Positions 37,117 to 46,272 of a stretch of DNA of 64,000 nucleotides are shown one piece after another. The position numbers and the translations under genes are program-made. Source of the stretch: DATMRS01 sp035566015 (GTDB lineage Bacteria; Pseudomonadota; Alphaproteobacteria; Sphingomonadales; Sphingomonadaceae); assembly GCA_035566015.1 (NCBI GenBank), contig DATMRS010000020.1:310001-374000 (forward strand), in the 5' to 3' direction. A model generated the notes under the pieces. The model saw only the letters and a list, made by a program, of their open reading frames with translations. It was not told the origin of the DNA and ran no database searches. Numbering within the stretch: the stretch's first letter is position 1; each line of letters starts with the position of its first letter.

Positions 37117-37902
37117 ATGTTCCTCAAAGGCAAGACAGCGCTGGTCACGGGCGGCACGTCGGGCATCGGCCTCGCTTATGCGCGCGCGCTGGCGGCCGAG
37201 GGGGCGAGCCTGATGATAAACGGCTTCGGCGATGCCGAGGCGATACGCAACGAATGCGCCACGCTGGAGCGGACGAGCGGCGCGCGCGTCTTCTATTCCG
37301 CAGCCGACATGGCCAGGCCCAATGAAATCACCGCGATGGTGGTCGAATGCGCCGGCTGCCTGGGCGGGCCCGACATCCTCATCAACAATGCCGGTATCCA
37401 GCACGTCGCCCCGGTCGAGGATTTTCCGCCCGAAAAGTGGGACCAGATCATCGCGATCAACCTGTCCGCCGCCTTCCACGCGATCCGCGCGGCGACGCCC
37501 GGCATGAAGGCCCGCGGCTGGGGACGCATCATCAATACCGCCTCGGCCCACTCGCTCGTCGCCAGCCCGAACAAGGCGGCCTATGTCGCGGCGAAGCACG
37601 GCCTTGTCGGCCTCACCAGGACGGTGGCGCTCGAACTGGCCGAGAAAGGCATCACCGCCAATTGCATCAGCCCCGGCTATGTCTGGACGCCGCTCGTCGA
37701 GAAGCAGATCCCCGATACGATGAAGGCGCGCGGCCTGACGCGCGAGCAGGTGATGAACGACGTGCTGCTGCAGGCGCAGCCGACGAAGCAGTTCGTCACG
37801 CCCGAGCAGGTGGCGAGCCTGGCCATCTATCTGTGCAGCGACGGCGCAGCGGCGATCACTGGGGCCAATCTGTCGATGGACGGCGGCTGGACCGCAGCCT
37901 AG
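37117..37902 (+). CDS. 3-hydroxybutyrate dehydrogenase
   Basis: 261 residues, SDR family. Oxidises (R)-3-hydroxybutyrate to acetoacetate with NAD in polyhydroxybutyrate turnover. TGGTSGIG is at residues 11-18; ASAHSLVASPNKAAYVAAKHG contains the catalytic Ser, Tyr and Lys. CISPGYVWTPLVEKQI and QPTKQFVTPEQVA are characteristic of this subfamily. AGGAG precedes ATG 37117. It complements phaB at 4.3 kb. Confidence 0.9.
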   Translation: MFLKGKTALVTGGTSGIGLAYARALAAEGASLMINGFGDAEAIRNECATLERTSGARVFYSAADMARPNEITAMVVECAGCLGGPDILINNAGIQHVAPVEDFPPEKWDQIIAINLSAAFHAIRAATPGMKARGWGRIINTASAHSLVASPNKAAYVAAKHGLVGLTRTVALELAEKGITANCISPGYVWTPLVEKQIPDTMKARGLTREQVMNDVLLQAQPTKQFVTPEQVASLAIYLCSDGAAAITGANLSMDGGWTAA

Positions 37903-37930
37903 GCTGTATCCGTTTCAGGAGGGAAGCCGC

Positions 37931-38560
37931 ATGACGGCCGGGTGCCGCGTGGTGGTGTTGATGGCATTTCTCGGGCTCTCCGCCTGCCACCATGGCGGGC
38001 GCCGCCCCGGCGCCGTGCCGCCGCCGCTCGCCTGGCACGACATAGCGACATCCGCCGATCGCGCGCGGCTGCATGCCTGGCGCGAGGCATGGACCGTCGC
38101 CCTCGCCAAGGTCGCGAAGAGCGGCGAGACGCGGCAGGTCGTCCGTCAGGCGGAATTGCTCCAGCCCGACGCGGCGCTGCGCGATCCCGTACCGCCGCCG
38201 GGCGACTATCGCTGCCGCACCTTCAAGCTGGGCGCGAAGCAGGCCGGCGGACTCGATTTTGTCGCCTACCAGCCCTTCACCTGCCGGATAGAGCGCGAAG
38301 GCGACGTGCTGAGCTTCGCCAAGATCGGCGGCTCGCAGCGCCCCGTCGGCCTGCTCTTTCCCGACGATGCGAAGCGGATGGTCTTTCTGGGCACGATGAC
38401 GCTGGGCGACGAAAGCCGCGCGCTCGATTATGGCCGGGACCCTGAGCGCGACGTGGCCGGCCTGCTCGAACGCGTGGATGCGGAGAGGTGGCGACTCGTC
38501 CTGCCCTATCCGCACTGGGAATCGACGCTCGACGTGATCGAACTCACGCCGACGGGGTGA
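37931..38560 (+). CDS. DUF4893 lipoprotein
   Basis: 209 residues with a lipoprotein signal ending in the lipobox LSAC (cysteine 19). The rest (DYRCRTFKLG, FTCRIEREGD, RPVGLLFPDD, LPYPHWESTLDVIEL) matches the DUF4893 family of sphingomonads. Likely anchored in the outer membrane or periplasmic face. Function unknown. It converges with prsR; a hairpin lies at the junction. Confidence 0.8.
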   Translation: MTAGCRVVVLMAFLGLSACHHGGRRPGAVPPPLAWHDIATSADRARLHAWREAWTVALAKVAKSGETRQVVRQAELLQPDAALRDPVPPPGDYRCRTFKLGAKQAGGLDFVAYQPFTCRIEREGDVLSFAKIGGSQRPVGLLFPDDAKRMVFLGTMTLGDESRALDYGRDPERDVAGLLERVDAERWRLVLPYPHWESTLDVIELTPTG

Positions 38561-38587
38561 GGCCTGTCCTCCTCACACCGACAGGCC
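38561..38587. terminator. Hairpin between the DUF4893 and prsR genes
   Basis: GGCCTGTC (38561-38568) pairs perfectly with GACAGGCC (38580-38587) around an 11-nt loop. It overlaps the last codons of prsR. There is no T-tract on either side; a role as a bidirectional 3' end is plausible but not certain. Confidence 0.4.
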
Positions 38588-39955
38588 ATATTGCTTGATG
38601 AGGTCGTAGAGCGTCGGGCGGCTGATGCCGAGCAGCTTCGACGCGCCCGAGATATTGCCCTCGGTGCGCGCGAGCGCCTGCCGGATGGCGCGGCGGTCCG
38701 CAATCTCGCGCGCGGCCTTGAGATTGATGAATTCGCCCTTGTCCGCGTCGCCGTCGAAATCGAGGTCGGTAGCGGTGATGAGCCGGCCGTCCGCCATGAT
38801 GACCGCGCGCTTCATGCGGTTTTCCAGCTCGCGGACATTGCCCGGCCAGCTCCAACCGTCGAGCGCGGCGAGCGCATCGGGGGTGAAGCCCTTGATCGCC
38901 GGGTTCATCTCCCGCGCGAAACGGGCGAGGAAATGCTTGGCGAGCAGCGTCGCGTCGCCATAGCGCTCGGCCAGCGTGGGAATGCGGATGACGATTTCGG
39001 CGAGGCGATAATAAAGATCCTCACGGAAGGTGCCCGCCGCGATCATCTCCTCCAGATTCTGGTGCGTCGCGCAGACGATCCGCGTGTCGACGGGGATCGC
39101 CTTGCGGCCACCGATCCGCTCGATCACCCGTTCCTGCAAAAATCGCAGCAATTTGACCTGTAGCGGCAGCGGAATGTCACCCACTTCGTCAAGGAAAAGG
39201 GTGCCGCCCTCCGCCTGTTCGATCTTGCCTTCGGTGGTCTTGACCGCGCCGGTGAACGCGCCCTTCTCGTAACCGAACAGCTCCGCCTCCAGCAGCGTGT
39301 CGGGGATCGCGGCGCAGTTGATCGCGACGAAGGCGCCGCCCGAAGCGCCCCGCCGGCTGGCGGCATGCAGCCCCTGCGCCAGCAATTCCTTGCCGGTGCC
39401 GCTGGCGCCGAGGAGCATCACCGACACGTCGGCATTAGCCACCCGCTCGATCGTACGCGCTACCTTCAGCATCTCGGGCGCGCCGGTGATGAGGCCGCCG
39501 AGGACGGTACGATCCTGGGTGCCGGCCTGCGCCAGGCGATGATTCTCCGTCTCCAGTGCATGGAGGTGGAAGGCGCGGCTGACGATCAGCCCGAGCTCAT
39601 CGATATCGACCGGCTTCTGGTAGAAATCATACGCCCCGGTCGAGATCGCCCGCAGCGCGCTTTCCCGCGCGCCATGGCCCGACGCCACGATCACCTTGGT
39701 ATCGGGCTTGAGCGCGAGGATCGTGTCGAGCGTGGCGAACCCCTCGCTGGTGCCGTCGGGATCGGGGGGCAGACCGAGGTCCAGCGTCACGACCGCCGGC
39801 TCGATCGTGCGCAGCGCGTCGATCGCGGCGGCGCGATCGCCGACGACGGTGACGTCATAATCCTCATAGGCCCAGCGCAACTGGCGTTGCAGCCCCTCGT
39901 CATCCTCGACGATGAGGAGTCTGGGTTTCTTATCCACGGCTGCAATATGGTCCAT
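38573..39955 (-). CDS. prsR: PEP-CTERM-box response regulator, sigma-54-type activator
   Basis: 460 residues. A receiver domain with phospho-acceptor D59 is followed by an AAA+ domain with Walker A GASGTGKE (183-190), the sigma-54 contact motif GAFTGA (232-237) and Walker B in LFLDEVGD. A Fis-type helix-turn-helix (SGASKLLGISRPTLYDLIKQ) ends it. This family activates exopolysaccharide and PEP-CTERM/exosortase genes. ATG 39955 lies 2 nt past the prsK stop. No sigma-54 promoter (GG-N10-GC type) was found nearby. Confidence 0.9.
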   Translation of the reverse strand: MDHIAAVDKKPRLLIVEDDEGLQRQLRWAYEDYDVTVVGDRAAAIDALRTIEPAVVTLDLGLPPDPDGTSEGFATLDTILALKPDTKVIVASGHGARESALRAISTGAYDFYQKPVDIDELGLIVSRAFHLHALETENHRLAQAGTQDRTVLGGLITGAPEMLKVARTIERVANADVSVMLLGASGTGKELLAQGLHAASRRGASGGAFVAINCAAIPDTLLEAELFGYEKGAFTGAVKTTEGKIEQAEGGTLFLDEVGDIPLPLQVKLLRFLQERVIERIGGRKAIPVDTRIVCATHQNLEEMIAAGTFREDLYYRLAEIVIRIPTLAERYGDATLLAKHFLARFAREMNPAIKGFTPDALAALDGWSWPGNVRELENRMKRAVIMADGRLITATDLDFDGDADKGEFINLKAAREIADRRAIRQALARTEGNISGASKLLGISRPTLYDLIKQYGLSV

Positions 39956-39957
39956 CT

Positions 39958-42048
39958 TCACGCAACGATCCCCTCGGCCTGCCGCAACGGCTTCGCCGTC
40001 TCGCCGGCGATGGGAAGGAACAGCGTGAACCGGCTGCCCTCCCCCTCGCGGCTTTCCACTTCCAGACGCCCGCCCATCGCGACGACAAGGGCGCGCGCCT
40101 CGAACGCCCCAACGCCGAAACCGCCCTCCTTGGTGGAGGCGAAAGGCTTGAACAGCCGGGCGCGGATGAACTCTGCCGACATCCCCGCACCCCGGTCTAT
40201 GACATCGATCACAGCCTCGTCCCCGCGCCGGCCGACCCGCAGGCATATCGGCTCGCCCCCGGCGGTGCTGGCGTCGATCGCATTTTGGACGAGATGCGTC
40301 AGCGCCTGATCGAGCCGGCCCGGATCGGCCTGCGCGACGACGTCCTCCGCCTGCTCGACCACGATCGCGTGCAGCGGGCGCTTCGCCGCCGCCACGCCTT
40401 CGATGAGCGGCCCCAGCGCGGTCGGGCGGGGTTCCTCCGCCCGGCCCTTGTTATGCTGCGACAACCGGGCGAGCAGATCGTTCATCTTGCCGACCGAATT
40501 GCGGAGCGTGACCACCATGTCGGCGCGGAATTCGGGATTGTCGGCGTGCCGCTCCGCATTGCGCGCGAGCAGGCTGAGCTGCGACACCAGATTCTTGATG
40601 TCGTGCATGATGAAGGCGAAACGCCGGTTGAACTCGTCGAACCGCTGCGCTTCGGATAGCGCCTCCTGACTCCGCGCTTCGGCGAGATAGCTCGCCACCT
40701 GCCGGCCGACGACGCGCAGCAGATCGAAATCCTCCCAGTCGAGCTTGCGGTCTATCGCCGGCCGGGTGAGCAGCACCGCGCCGACCAGCCGGTGATTATG
40801 GACGAGCGGCACCGCCGCCCAGATCGCGACCGCCTGCAAGATCCATTCGGGGATCAGCGCCGCTTCGCTGTCCTGCGTGGGACCGGCATGGCGGAGCGCA
40901 TCAAATTCGACGATGCGTCCCGTCTCAAGATGTCCGGCAAATCGCGCGTCGCCCGCCGTCGACGGCGCTTCCTGCACCGGCCAGTTCCACCGCGACGTCG
41001 CGCAGAGGCCGCCCTGCTCATCGGGCAGCAGCAGCAGCCCGCCGGGCGATTCGGTGATGTCGGCAACCGCCTGGATCACGCGCACCTCCAGCGGCGCCGC
41101 ATCCTCGCCGGGGCGGCCCAGCGTCTCGGTGAAGCGCATCCATTCGACGCGATAGTCGTACCGGTGCTGGAAGAAGTGCTTGACCACCTTCACCCGCAGC
41201 CAGGCACGCACCCGCCGCGACATGAACAGCAGCAACGCCGCGGCCGACATCGCAACCACCACCACGATCTGGGCGGCCGGCGCGAAATTGCCGCCTGCGA
41301 AATCGAGCAGGCGGGCGAGGATCACCATCACGATCAGATAGCAGCCGATCGCCATCAGCGAGAGCGACTGGAAGGCGACGGTGCGTGACAGGCGCATCCG
41401 CCAGCGCGTGTTCCGTCGGCTGGCCAGCGCGAAGAGCGGCACGAGCAGCAACATGACGAGGCCGCGCGCCACATAGAGCGCGACCGGCCAGCTCTTCGTC
41501 AGATAGGCGATCGTGTAGAGATTGAGGTCATAGGCCCACATCACCGTCAGCGCGATCATCGGCAGGCGAATGCCCCAGCGTGCCTCGGGCGCGGCGGCGG
41601 TGTAGAGATTGTGGACAAGGACGAGCGCGCCGATCGCAACGCTGATCCTGAGCAGCATCAGCGCATAGAAATAGGCTTCCACCGCGCCGGGCCAGGCGGG
41701 CAGCCGCCAGGGCAGGACATCGATCGCCATCTGCACCAGAATGATGCACGCGACCACGGCATAGAGTGCGATGACCGAGGGCCGTCGCGCCTCGCCCCGC
41801 CCACGTTCGAGCAGCGCGAACATGAAGGCGAGCCAGGCAAGATTGCGGAGCGATCCGACCACGCTCGCCGCCGAAAGGCTGGGCAGGAACACGGTCGAAA
41901 CCGCCGCCCACAAGGCGGTGAGCCCAAGAGCCAGCGCCAGCGTGCGCCGCTGCATGCCCCCCGCCGGGCGTCGCACCTGCCAGACCGCGAGCCCGGCATA
42001 GAGCAGAGCGGCGAGCGCGTAGCTCCACAGGCCCGCGAGCGCGATCAC
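39958..42048 (-). CDS. prsK: PEP-CTERM-system histidine kinase
   Basis: 696 residues. The N-terminal ~300 residues form about ten membrane helices, followed by a GAF-like domain. The kinase core has an H-box in MHDIKNLVSQLSLLARNAERH, and an ATP-binding domain with GGFGVGAFEARALV and GSRFTLFLP. It starts at GTG 42048 behind a G-rich site. It phosphorylates PrsR, encoded immediately downstream. The exosortase (xrtA) and polysaccharide genes it normally serves are not in this window. Confidence 0.9.
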   Translation of the reverse strand: MIALAGLWSYALAALLYAGLAVWQVRRPAGGMQRRTLALALGLTALWAAVSTVFLPSLSAASVVGSLRNLAWLAFMFALLERGRGEARRPSVIALYAVVACIILVQMAIDVLPWRLPAWPGAVEAYFYALMLLRISVAIGALVLVHNLYTAAAPEARWGIRLPMIALTVMWAYDLNLYTIAYLTKSWPVALYVARGLVMLLLVPLFALASRRNTRWRMRLSRTVAFQSLSLMAIGCYLIVMVILARLLDFAGGNFAPAAQIVVVVAMSAAALLLFMSRRVRAWLRVKVVKHFFQHRYDYRVEWMRFTETLGRPGEDAAPLEVRVIQAVADITESPGGLLLLPDEQGGLCATSRWNWPVQEAPSTAGDARFAGHLETGRIVEFDALRHAGPTQDSEAALIPEWILQAVAIWAAVPLVHNHRLVGAVLLTRPAIDRKLDWEDFDLLRVVGRQVASYLAEARSQEALSEAQRFDEFNRRFAFIMHDIKNLVSQLSLLARNAERHADNPEFRADMVVTLRNSVGKMNDLLARLSQHNKGRAEEPRPTALGPLIEGVAAAKRPLHAIVVEQAEDVVAQADPGRLDQALTHLVQNAIDASTAGGEPICLRVGRRGDEAVIDVIDRGAGMSAEFIRARLFKPFASTKEGGFGVGAFEARALVVAMGGRLEVESREGEGSRFTLFLPIAGETAKPLRQAEGIVA

Positions 42049-42275
42049 CGCACCCCCGCCCTATGCGGCGCACGCCGTCCGAAATCGCGGACCCTTTTCA
42101 AACCTCGCCTCGCCTGACCGTAAAATTTACCGACACTTACCGCGTATCGGCCGAATTCACCAAGATTCTCTGAACTCCCGGGCCGATCCGGGGTTTCAGT
42201 TGTAACGCCACGACACCAGGCTGGACCCACCACGCCCACGGTCTACAACGGCGATGGAAGGAGTCCGGTACGTTC

Positions 42276-43385
42276 ATGAGCGACGACAAGAGGATTGTTC
42301 CCGTCATATTATCGGGCGGCGCCGGCACGCGGCTGTGGCCGCTGTCGCGCACCGGAAAGCCCAAGCAGCTTCTCCCCCTCACCGGGCGGGAAACGATGCT
42401 GCAACTCACCGCGCGGCGTACCGCCGATCGCACCCGCTTCGCACCGCCGCTGATCGTCGCCAATGCGCAGCATGCCGACATGATCGAGACGCAGCTTGCC
42501 GAGGCGGGGATCGAGAACGCGTCGCTGATCCTAGAGCCGGCGGGCCGCAACACCGCCCCGGCGATCGCGCTCGCGGCGCTGGCGGCACCGCCGGGCGCGA
42601 CCTTGCTGGTGATGCCGAGCGACCATGTCATAAACCGGGTCGACGCCTTTCTCGCCGCGGTCGAGGCGGCGGCGCCGGTGGCGGACAGCGGCTGGCTCGT
42701 CACCTTCGGCATCACGCCGCACGCGCCTGAAACGGGCTATGGCTATATCTGCGCGGGCGAGTCGATCGTGCCCGGCGTCCGCAAGGTCAGCCGCTTCGTC
42801 GAGAAACCCGATCGCGCCACCGCCGAACGCTATATCGCCGAGGGTTGCTACGCCTGGAATGGCGGCATCTTCCTGCTGCGCGCCGACGCCTATCTGAATG
42901 TGCTGGCCGATCATGCGCCGGCGATCCTGGACGCGGCGCGGGAGGCGATGCGTCTCGCCGGGCGGGAGGGGACGCGCATTCATCCCGACCGGAATGCCTT
43001 CGCCGCCTCCCCTGCCGATTCGATCGATTATGCGGTGATGGAAAAGACGGCGCGCGTCGCGGTCGTTCCGGTCGAGATGGGCTGGTCCGACGTCGGAAGC
43101 TGGGATGCGCTCCATGAACTCGCCGCCGATCTTGACGGCAACGTGCATCACGGCTCGGTCGTTGCGATCGACACCGACCGCTGCCTGCTGCGCAGCGAAG
43201 GGCCACTGATCGCCGCCGTCGGCGTCAAGGACCTGATAGTCATCGCCACCGACGACGCCGTGCTGATCCTGCCGCGCGGATCGAGCCAGGAGGTGAAACG
43301 CGCGGTGGACGCGCTCCGGCGCGAAGGGCATGTTACGCTCGATCGCCCCTGCGGCGGATCGCGCAAGCCGGAGATACTCGCATGA
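42276..43385 (+). CDS. Mannose-1-phosphate guanylyltransferase
   Basis: 369 residues. Makes GDP-mannose for exopolysaccharide or lipopolysaccharide synthesis. The nucleotidyltransferase signature GGAGTRLWPLSR is at residues 15-26, with PKQLLPL, EPAGRNTAPA, VMPSDHVI and FVEKPD following. It lacks the C-terminal isomerase domain of bifunctional ManC/AlgA. The gene is divergent from prsK, and its stop overlaps the next start (ATGA). Confidence 0.88.
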   Translation: MSDDKRIVPVILSGGAGTRLWPLSRTGKPKQLLPLTGRETMLQLTARRTADRTRFAPPLIVANAQHADMIETQLAEAGIENASLILEPAGRNTAPAIALAALAAPPGATLLVMPSDHVINRVDAFLAAVEAAAPVADSGWLVTFGITPHAPETGYGYICAGESIVPGVRKVSRFVEKPDRATAERYIAEGCYAWNGGIFLLRADAYLNVLADHAPAILDAAREAMRLAGREGTRIHPDRNAFAASPADSIDYAVMEKTARVAVVPVEMGWSDVGSWDALHELAADLDGNVHHGSVVAIDTDRCLLRSEGPLIAAVGVKDLIVIATDDAVLILPRGSSQEVKRAVDALRREGHVTLDRPCGGSRKPEILA

Positions 43386-44344
43386 CCCAGACGCGCCCGA
43401 TCGGAACCACGGGCCTTTCGACGCTGCCGCTCGTGCTGGGCGGCAATGTCTTCGGCTGGACGGCAAGCGGCGAGACGGCGTTCGCGGTGCTCGACGCCTT
43501 CGTGGCGGGCGGCGGCACGCTGATCGACACGGCGGATTTCTATTCGGCCTGGATCGAGGGGCATAAAGGCGGCGAATCCGAACAGGCGATCGGCGCCTGG
43601 CTGGCGCGGCGCGGGCGGCGCGACGACGTACAGATCGCCACCAAGGTGGGCATGCTGGACGGCGAAGGCGGCAACGGCCTCGCCCCCGCGCGAATCGTTG
43701 CGGCGGCCGAAGCATCGCTCAAGCGGCTCGGCACCGATTATATCGACCTCTATTACGCGCATCAGGACGATGAAAGTCAGCCGCAGGAGGCCGTGCTGGA
43801 GGCGTTCGACCGGCTGGTGAAGGCGGGCAAGGTGCGCGCGATCGCCGCGTCGAACTTCACCGCCGACCGGCTGGGACGCGCGCTCGACATTTCGGAGGCC
43901 AGTGGCATCGCGCGCTACGGCGCTTTGCAGCCGCATTTCAACCTGCTCGAACGCGGCGGCTTCCCGCCCGCGCTGCAACAGCTTTGCATCGATCGGAAGC
44001 TGGGCGTTCTCCCCTATTTCGGGCTCGCCAGCGGTTTCCTGACCGGCAAATACCGGTCCGAAGCCGATCTGGCGGGCAAGCCGCGCGGCGGCGGCGTGCG
44101 ATCCTATCTGAACGCCCGGGGCTTCGCCGTGCTCGCCGCGATGGACGCGGTGGCGGCCGATACGGGCGCGAGCCTGCCGCAGATTGCGCTCGCGTGGATT
44201 GCCGCGCAACCAGGCATCACCGCGCCGATCGCAAGCGCGACGAGCGTGCCGCAGGTCGAGGAACTGCTGGGCGCGACGCGGCTGACGCTGACGCCCGACC
44301 ATCTCGCTTCGCTGGACGAGGCCGGCGGGGACATTCCGGCCTAG
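43382..44344 (+). CDS. Aldo/keto reductase, second copy in the window
   Basis: 320 residues. TIM-barrel NADPH oxidoreductase with LIDTADFYSAWIEGHKGGESE (Asp, Tyr), the lysine in IATKVG and the histidine in YYAHQDD. It has a 4-bp overlap with the guanylyltransferase gene, so the two are co-translated; a sugar-related role is possible but unproven. It is not a close copy of the reductase at 18.7 kb. Confidence 0.87.
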   Translation: MTQTRPIGTTGLSTLPLVLGGNVFGWTASGETAFAVLDAFVAGGGTLIDTADFYSAWIEGHKGGESEQAIGAWLARRGRRDDVQIATKVGMLDGEGGNGLAPARIVAAAEASLKRLGTDYIDLYYAHQDDESQPQEAVLEAFDRLVKAGKVRAIAASNFTADRLGRALDISEASGIARYGALQPHFNLLERGGFPPALQQLCIDRKLGVLPYFGLASGFLTGKYRSEADLAGKPRGGGVRSYLNARGFAVLAAMDAVAADTGASLPQIALAWIAAQPGITAPIASATSVPQVEELLGATRLTLTPDHLASLDEAGGDIPA

Positions 44345-44748
44345 ATCAGCAAGAGCGCGGCCAGTTCGCTGGCGAGTGCATCGGGCAGGTCTCCGAGATC
44401 GCCGCCGCCGGCGTCGAGATCGGGCGGCGCATCGGCCTCCGCGAGATAACGCCAGCCCTGATGCGCGGGGCGCGGATAGGCGCGCACGGGCACCAGCCGC
44501 GCGTCGAGGCGGATGATGCAGCGCTTGCCCTCCTCCGCCGTATCGAAGCCGAGGATCGTCTGGCGCGCCGCCAGCCGGTGCTTGATGATCCAGTAAAGCG
44601 AGCCGCCGATCAGTTCGTCGGCGCGTTTCGGCCGGAAACGGGTAAAGACCGGGGCCCAGCCGTCGCTCGCCCGCGCGGCGATACGCTGCGCCAATATCCC
44701 GGTACTCGCGCAGCCGACGGCGACCTTGGTGATGTGGAGCGACGCCAT
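44341..44748 (-). CDS. DUF1489 family protein
   Basis: 135 residues, conserved in alphaproteobacteria, function unknown. Recognisable by SLHITKVAVGC at the start, TRFRPKRADELIGGSLYWIIKH and HQGWRYLAEADAPPDL. Its 3' end overlaps the convergent reductase by 4 bp. Confidence 0.82.
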   Translation of the reverse strand: MASLHITKVAVGCASTGILAQRIAARASDGWAPVFTRFRPKRADELIGGSLYWIIKHRLAARQTILGFDTAEEGKRCIIRLDARLVPVRAYPRPAHQGWRYLAEADAPPDLDAGGGDLGDLPDALASELAALLLI

Positions 44749-44784
44749 GGCCCCCGATGTGGCACCGGGCGCGCGCTCGTCAAG

Positions 44785-46182
44785 TCAGCCGCCCAAACCC
44801 CACAGGGTCGCAAGGCCGAGAAAGGAGAAGAAGCCCATCGCGTCGGTCATCGTCGTCACGAACACCGACGAGGCGACGGCGGGATCGATATCCAGCTTCT
44901 CCAGCGTGACCGGGATCAGGATGCCCGAGAGGCCCGCCACCAGATTGTTGATGAGCATCGCCAGAGCGATGACGATACTGAGATCGGTGTTGTGGAACAC
45001 GATATAGGTGCCGAGCCCGATCAATATCCCCAGCGAGATACCATTCGTCGCAGCGATCCGCAGTTCGCGCACGATCATCCGCATCGTATTCGAACTGGTA
45101 AGCTGGTTCGTGGCGAGCGCACGCACCACCACCGCCATCGTCTGCGTGCCGGCATTGCCGCCCATGCCCGAGACGATCGGCATCAGCACCGCCAGCGCCA
45201 CCAGATGCGAGATCGTCCCCTGAAACAGGCCGACCACCGACGCGGCGAACATCGCCGTTCCCAGATTGACGACAAGCCAGGTGAGGCGCGTCCGGATCGT
45301 CGAGCCGATCGGCTCGTTGATATCGCCGTCGCCCGCGCCGGACAGGCGCAATATATCCTCGCCCGCCTCTTCCTGAATGATATGCACGACATCGTCGACA
45401 GTGATCATGCCGGCGAGCCGCCCCGCCTGATCGATCACCGCGGCGGAGATCAGCGCATATTTCTGGAAACGGAGCGCCACCTCCTCCTGATCCATGTCGA
45501 TCGGGATCAAGGTCTGTTCGCGCTGCATCACGTCGGCGATCGCGATCGAGCGCGGCGTGCGCAGAATCCACGAAAGCTTGCACGTGCCGATCGGGTGATG
45601 GCCGGTGTCGACGACGAAGATTTCCCAGAAATCGGTGGTGAGATCCTCGTTGCGGCGCAGATAATCGAGGACGTCGCCCACCGTCCAATGCTCGGGCACC
45701 GCGATCAGATCGCGCTGCATCAGGCGGCCGGCCGAATCCTCCGGATAAGACAGCGCCTCCTCGATCGCGGCGCGATCGTCGGGGGCGAGCGCGCGCAGCA
45801 CCTCGCGCTGGTCCTCGGCGTCCAGCTCCTCGATGATCGAAACCGCGTCGTCGGTGTCGAGCTGGGTCGCGATCTCGGCGACCTCATGCGGCTCAAGCGC
45901 GTCGATCAGCTCCTCGCGCACCCACTCGTTCATTTCCGACAGAACATCGCCGTCGAGCAGGTCGGCGACAGCGGCGGCGAGCGGGTGGCGTATCTCGGCG
46001 GGCACCAGCTCGAACAGGTCGGCGAGGTCGGCGGGGTGAAGGTGCGAGACGAGTTCGCGCACGGCTTCGTTCTCGCCCGCCTGGACGAGTTCCACCACGC
46101 GGCTCACATATTCGGGCTTCAGCCGATCATCTTCATCGAGGCTGTTTTCGGGAGGAGGTGCTTCGACGTCGGTTTCGCTCAT
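44785..46182 (-). CDS. mgtE: Magnesium transporter MgtE
   Basis: 465 residues. The cytoplasmic N domain (about 15-135) has repeated helical pairs (LHPADLADLFELVP, LLDGDVLSEM). Two CBS domains follow (about 140-260). Five membrane helices (about 290-465) contain the conserved MPIVSGMGGNAGTQT and GILIPVTLEKLDIDPAVASSVFVTTMTD. It is a magnesium-gated Mg2+ channel of the inner membrane. Confidence 0.93.
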   Translation of the reverse strand: MSETDVEAPPPENSLDEDDRLKPEYVSRVVELVQAGENEAVRELVSHLHPADLADLFELVPAEIRHPLAAAVADLLDGDVLSEMNEWVREELIDALEPHEVAEIATQLDTDDAVSIIEELDAEDQREVLRALAPDDRAAIEEALSYPEDSAGRLMQRDLIAVPEHWTVGDVLDYLRRNEDLTTDFWEIFVVDTGHHPIGTCKLSWILRTPRSIAIADVMQREQTLIPIDMDQEEVALRFQKYALISAAVIDQAGRLAGMITVDDVVHIIQEEAGEDILRLSGAGDGDINEPIGSTIRTRLTWLVVNLGTAMFAASVVGLFQGTISHLVALAVLMPIVSGMGGNAGTQTMAVVVRALATNQLTSSNTMRMIVRELRIAATNGISLGILIGLGTYIVFHNTDLSIVIALAMLINNLVAGLSGILIPVTLEKLDIDPAVASSVFVTTMTDAMGFFSFLGLATLWGLGG

Positions 46183-46272
46183 GCGCCCGCCCTTTCCCGA
46201 ATGTTCGTCGCCCGAGGCCGCCCTAGCCCAAGTTCGTGACGCGCTCTACCCCGCGGCGCAGCAAAAAATGCG

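Noticed and set aside
43984..46239. A 751-codon plus-strand frame covering DUF1489 and MgtE
   Set aside because: It crosses two real genes on the opposite strand and has Arg/His/Asp-rich shadow composition.
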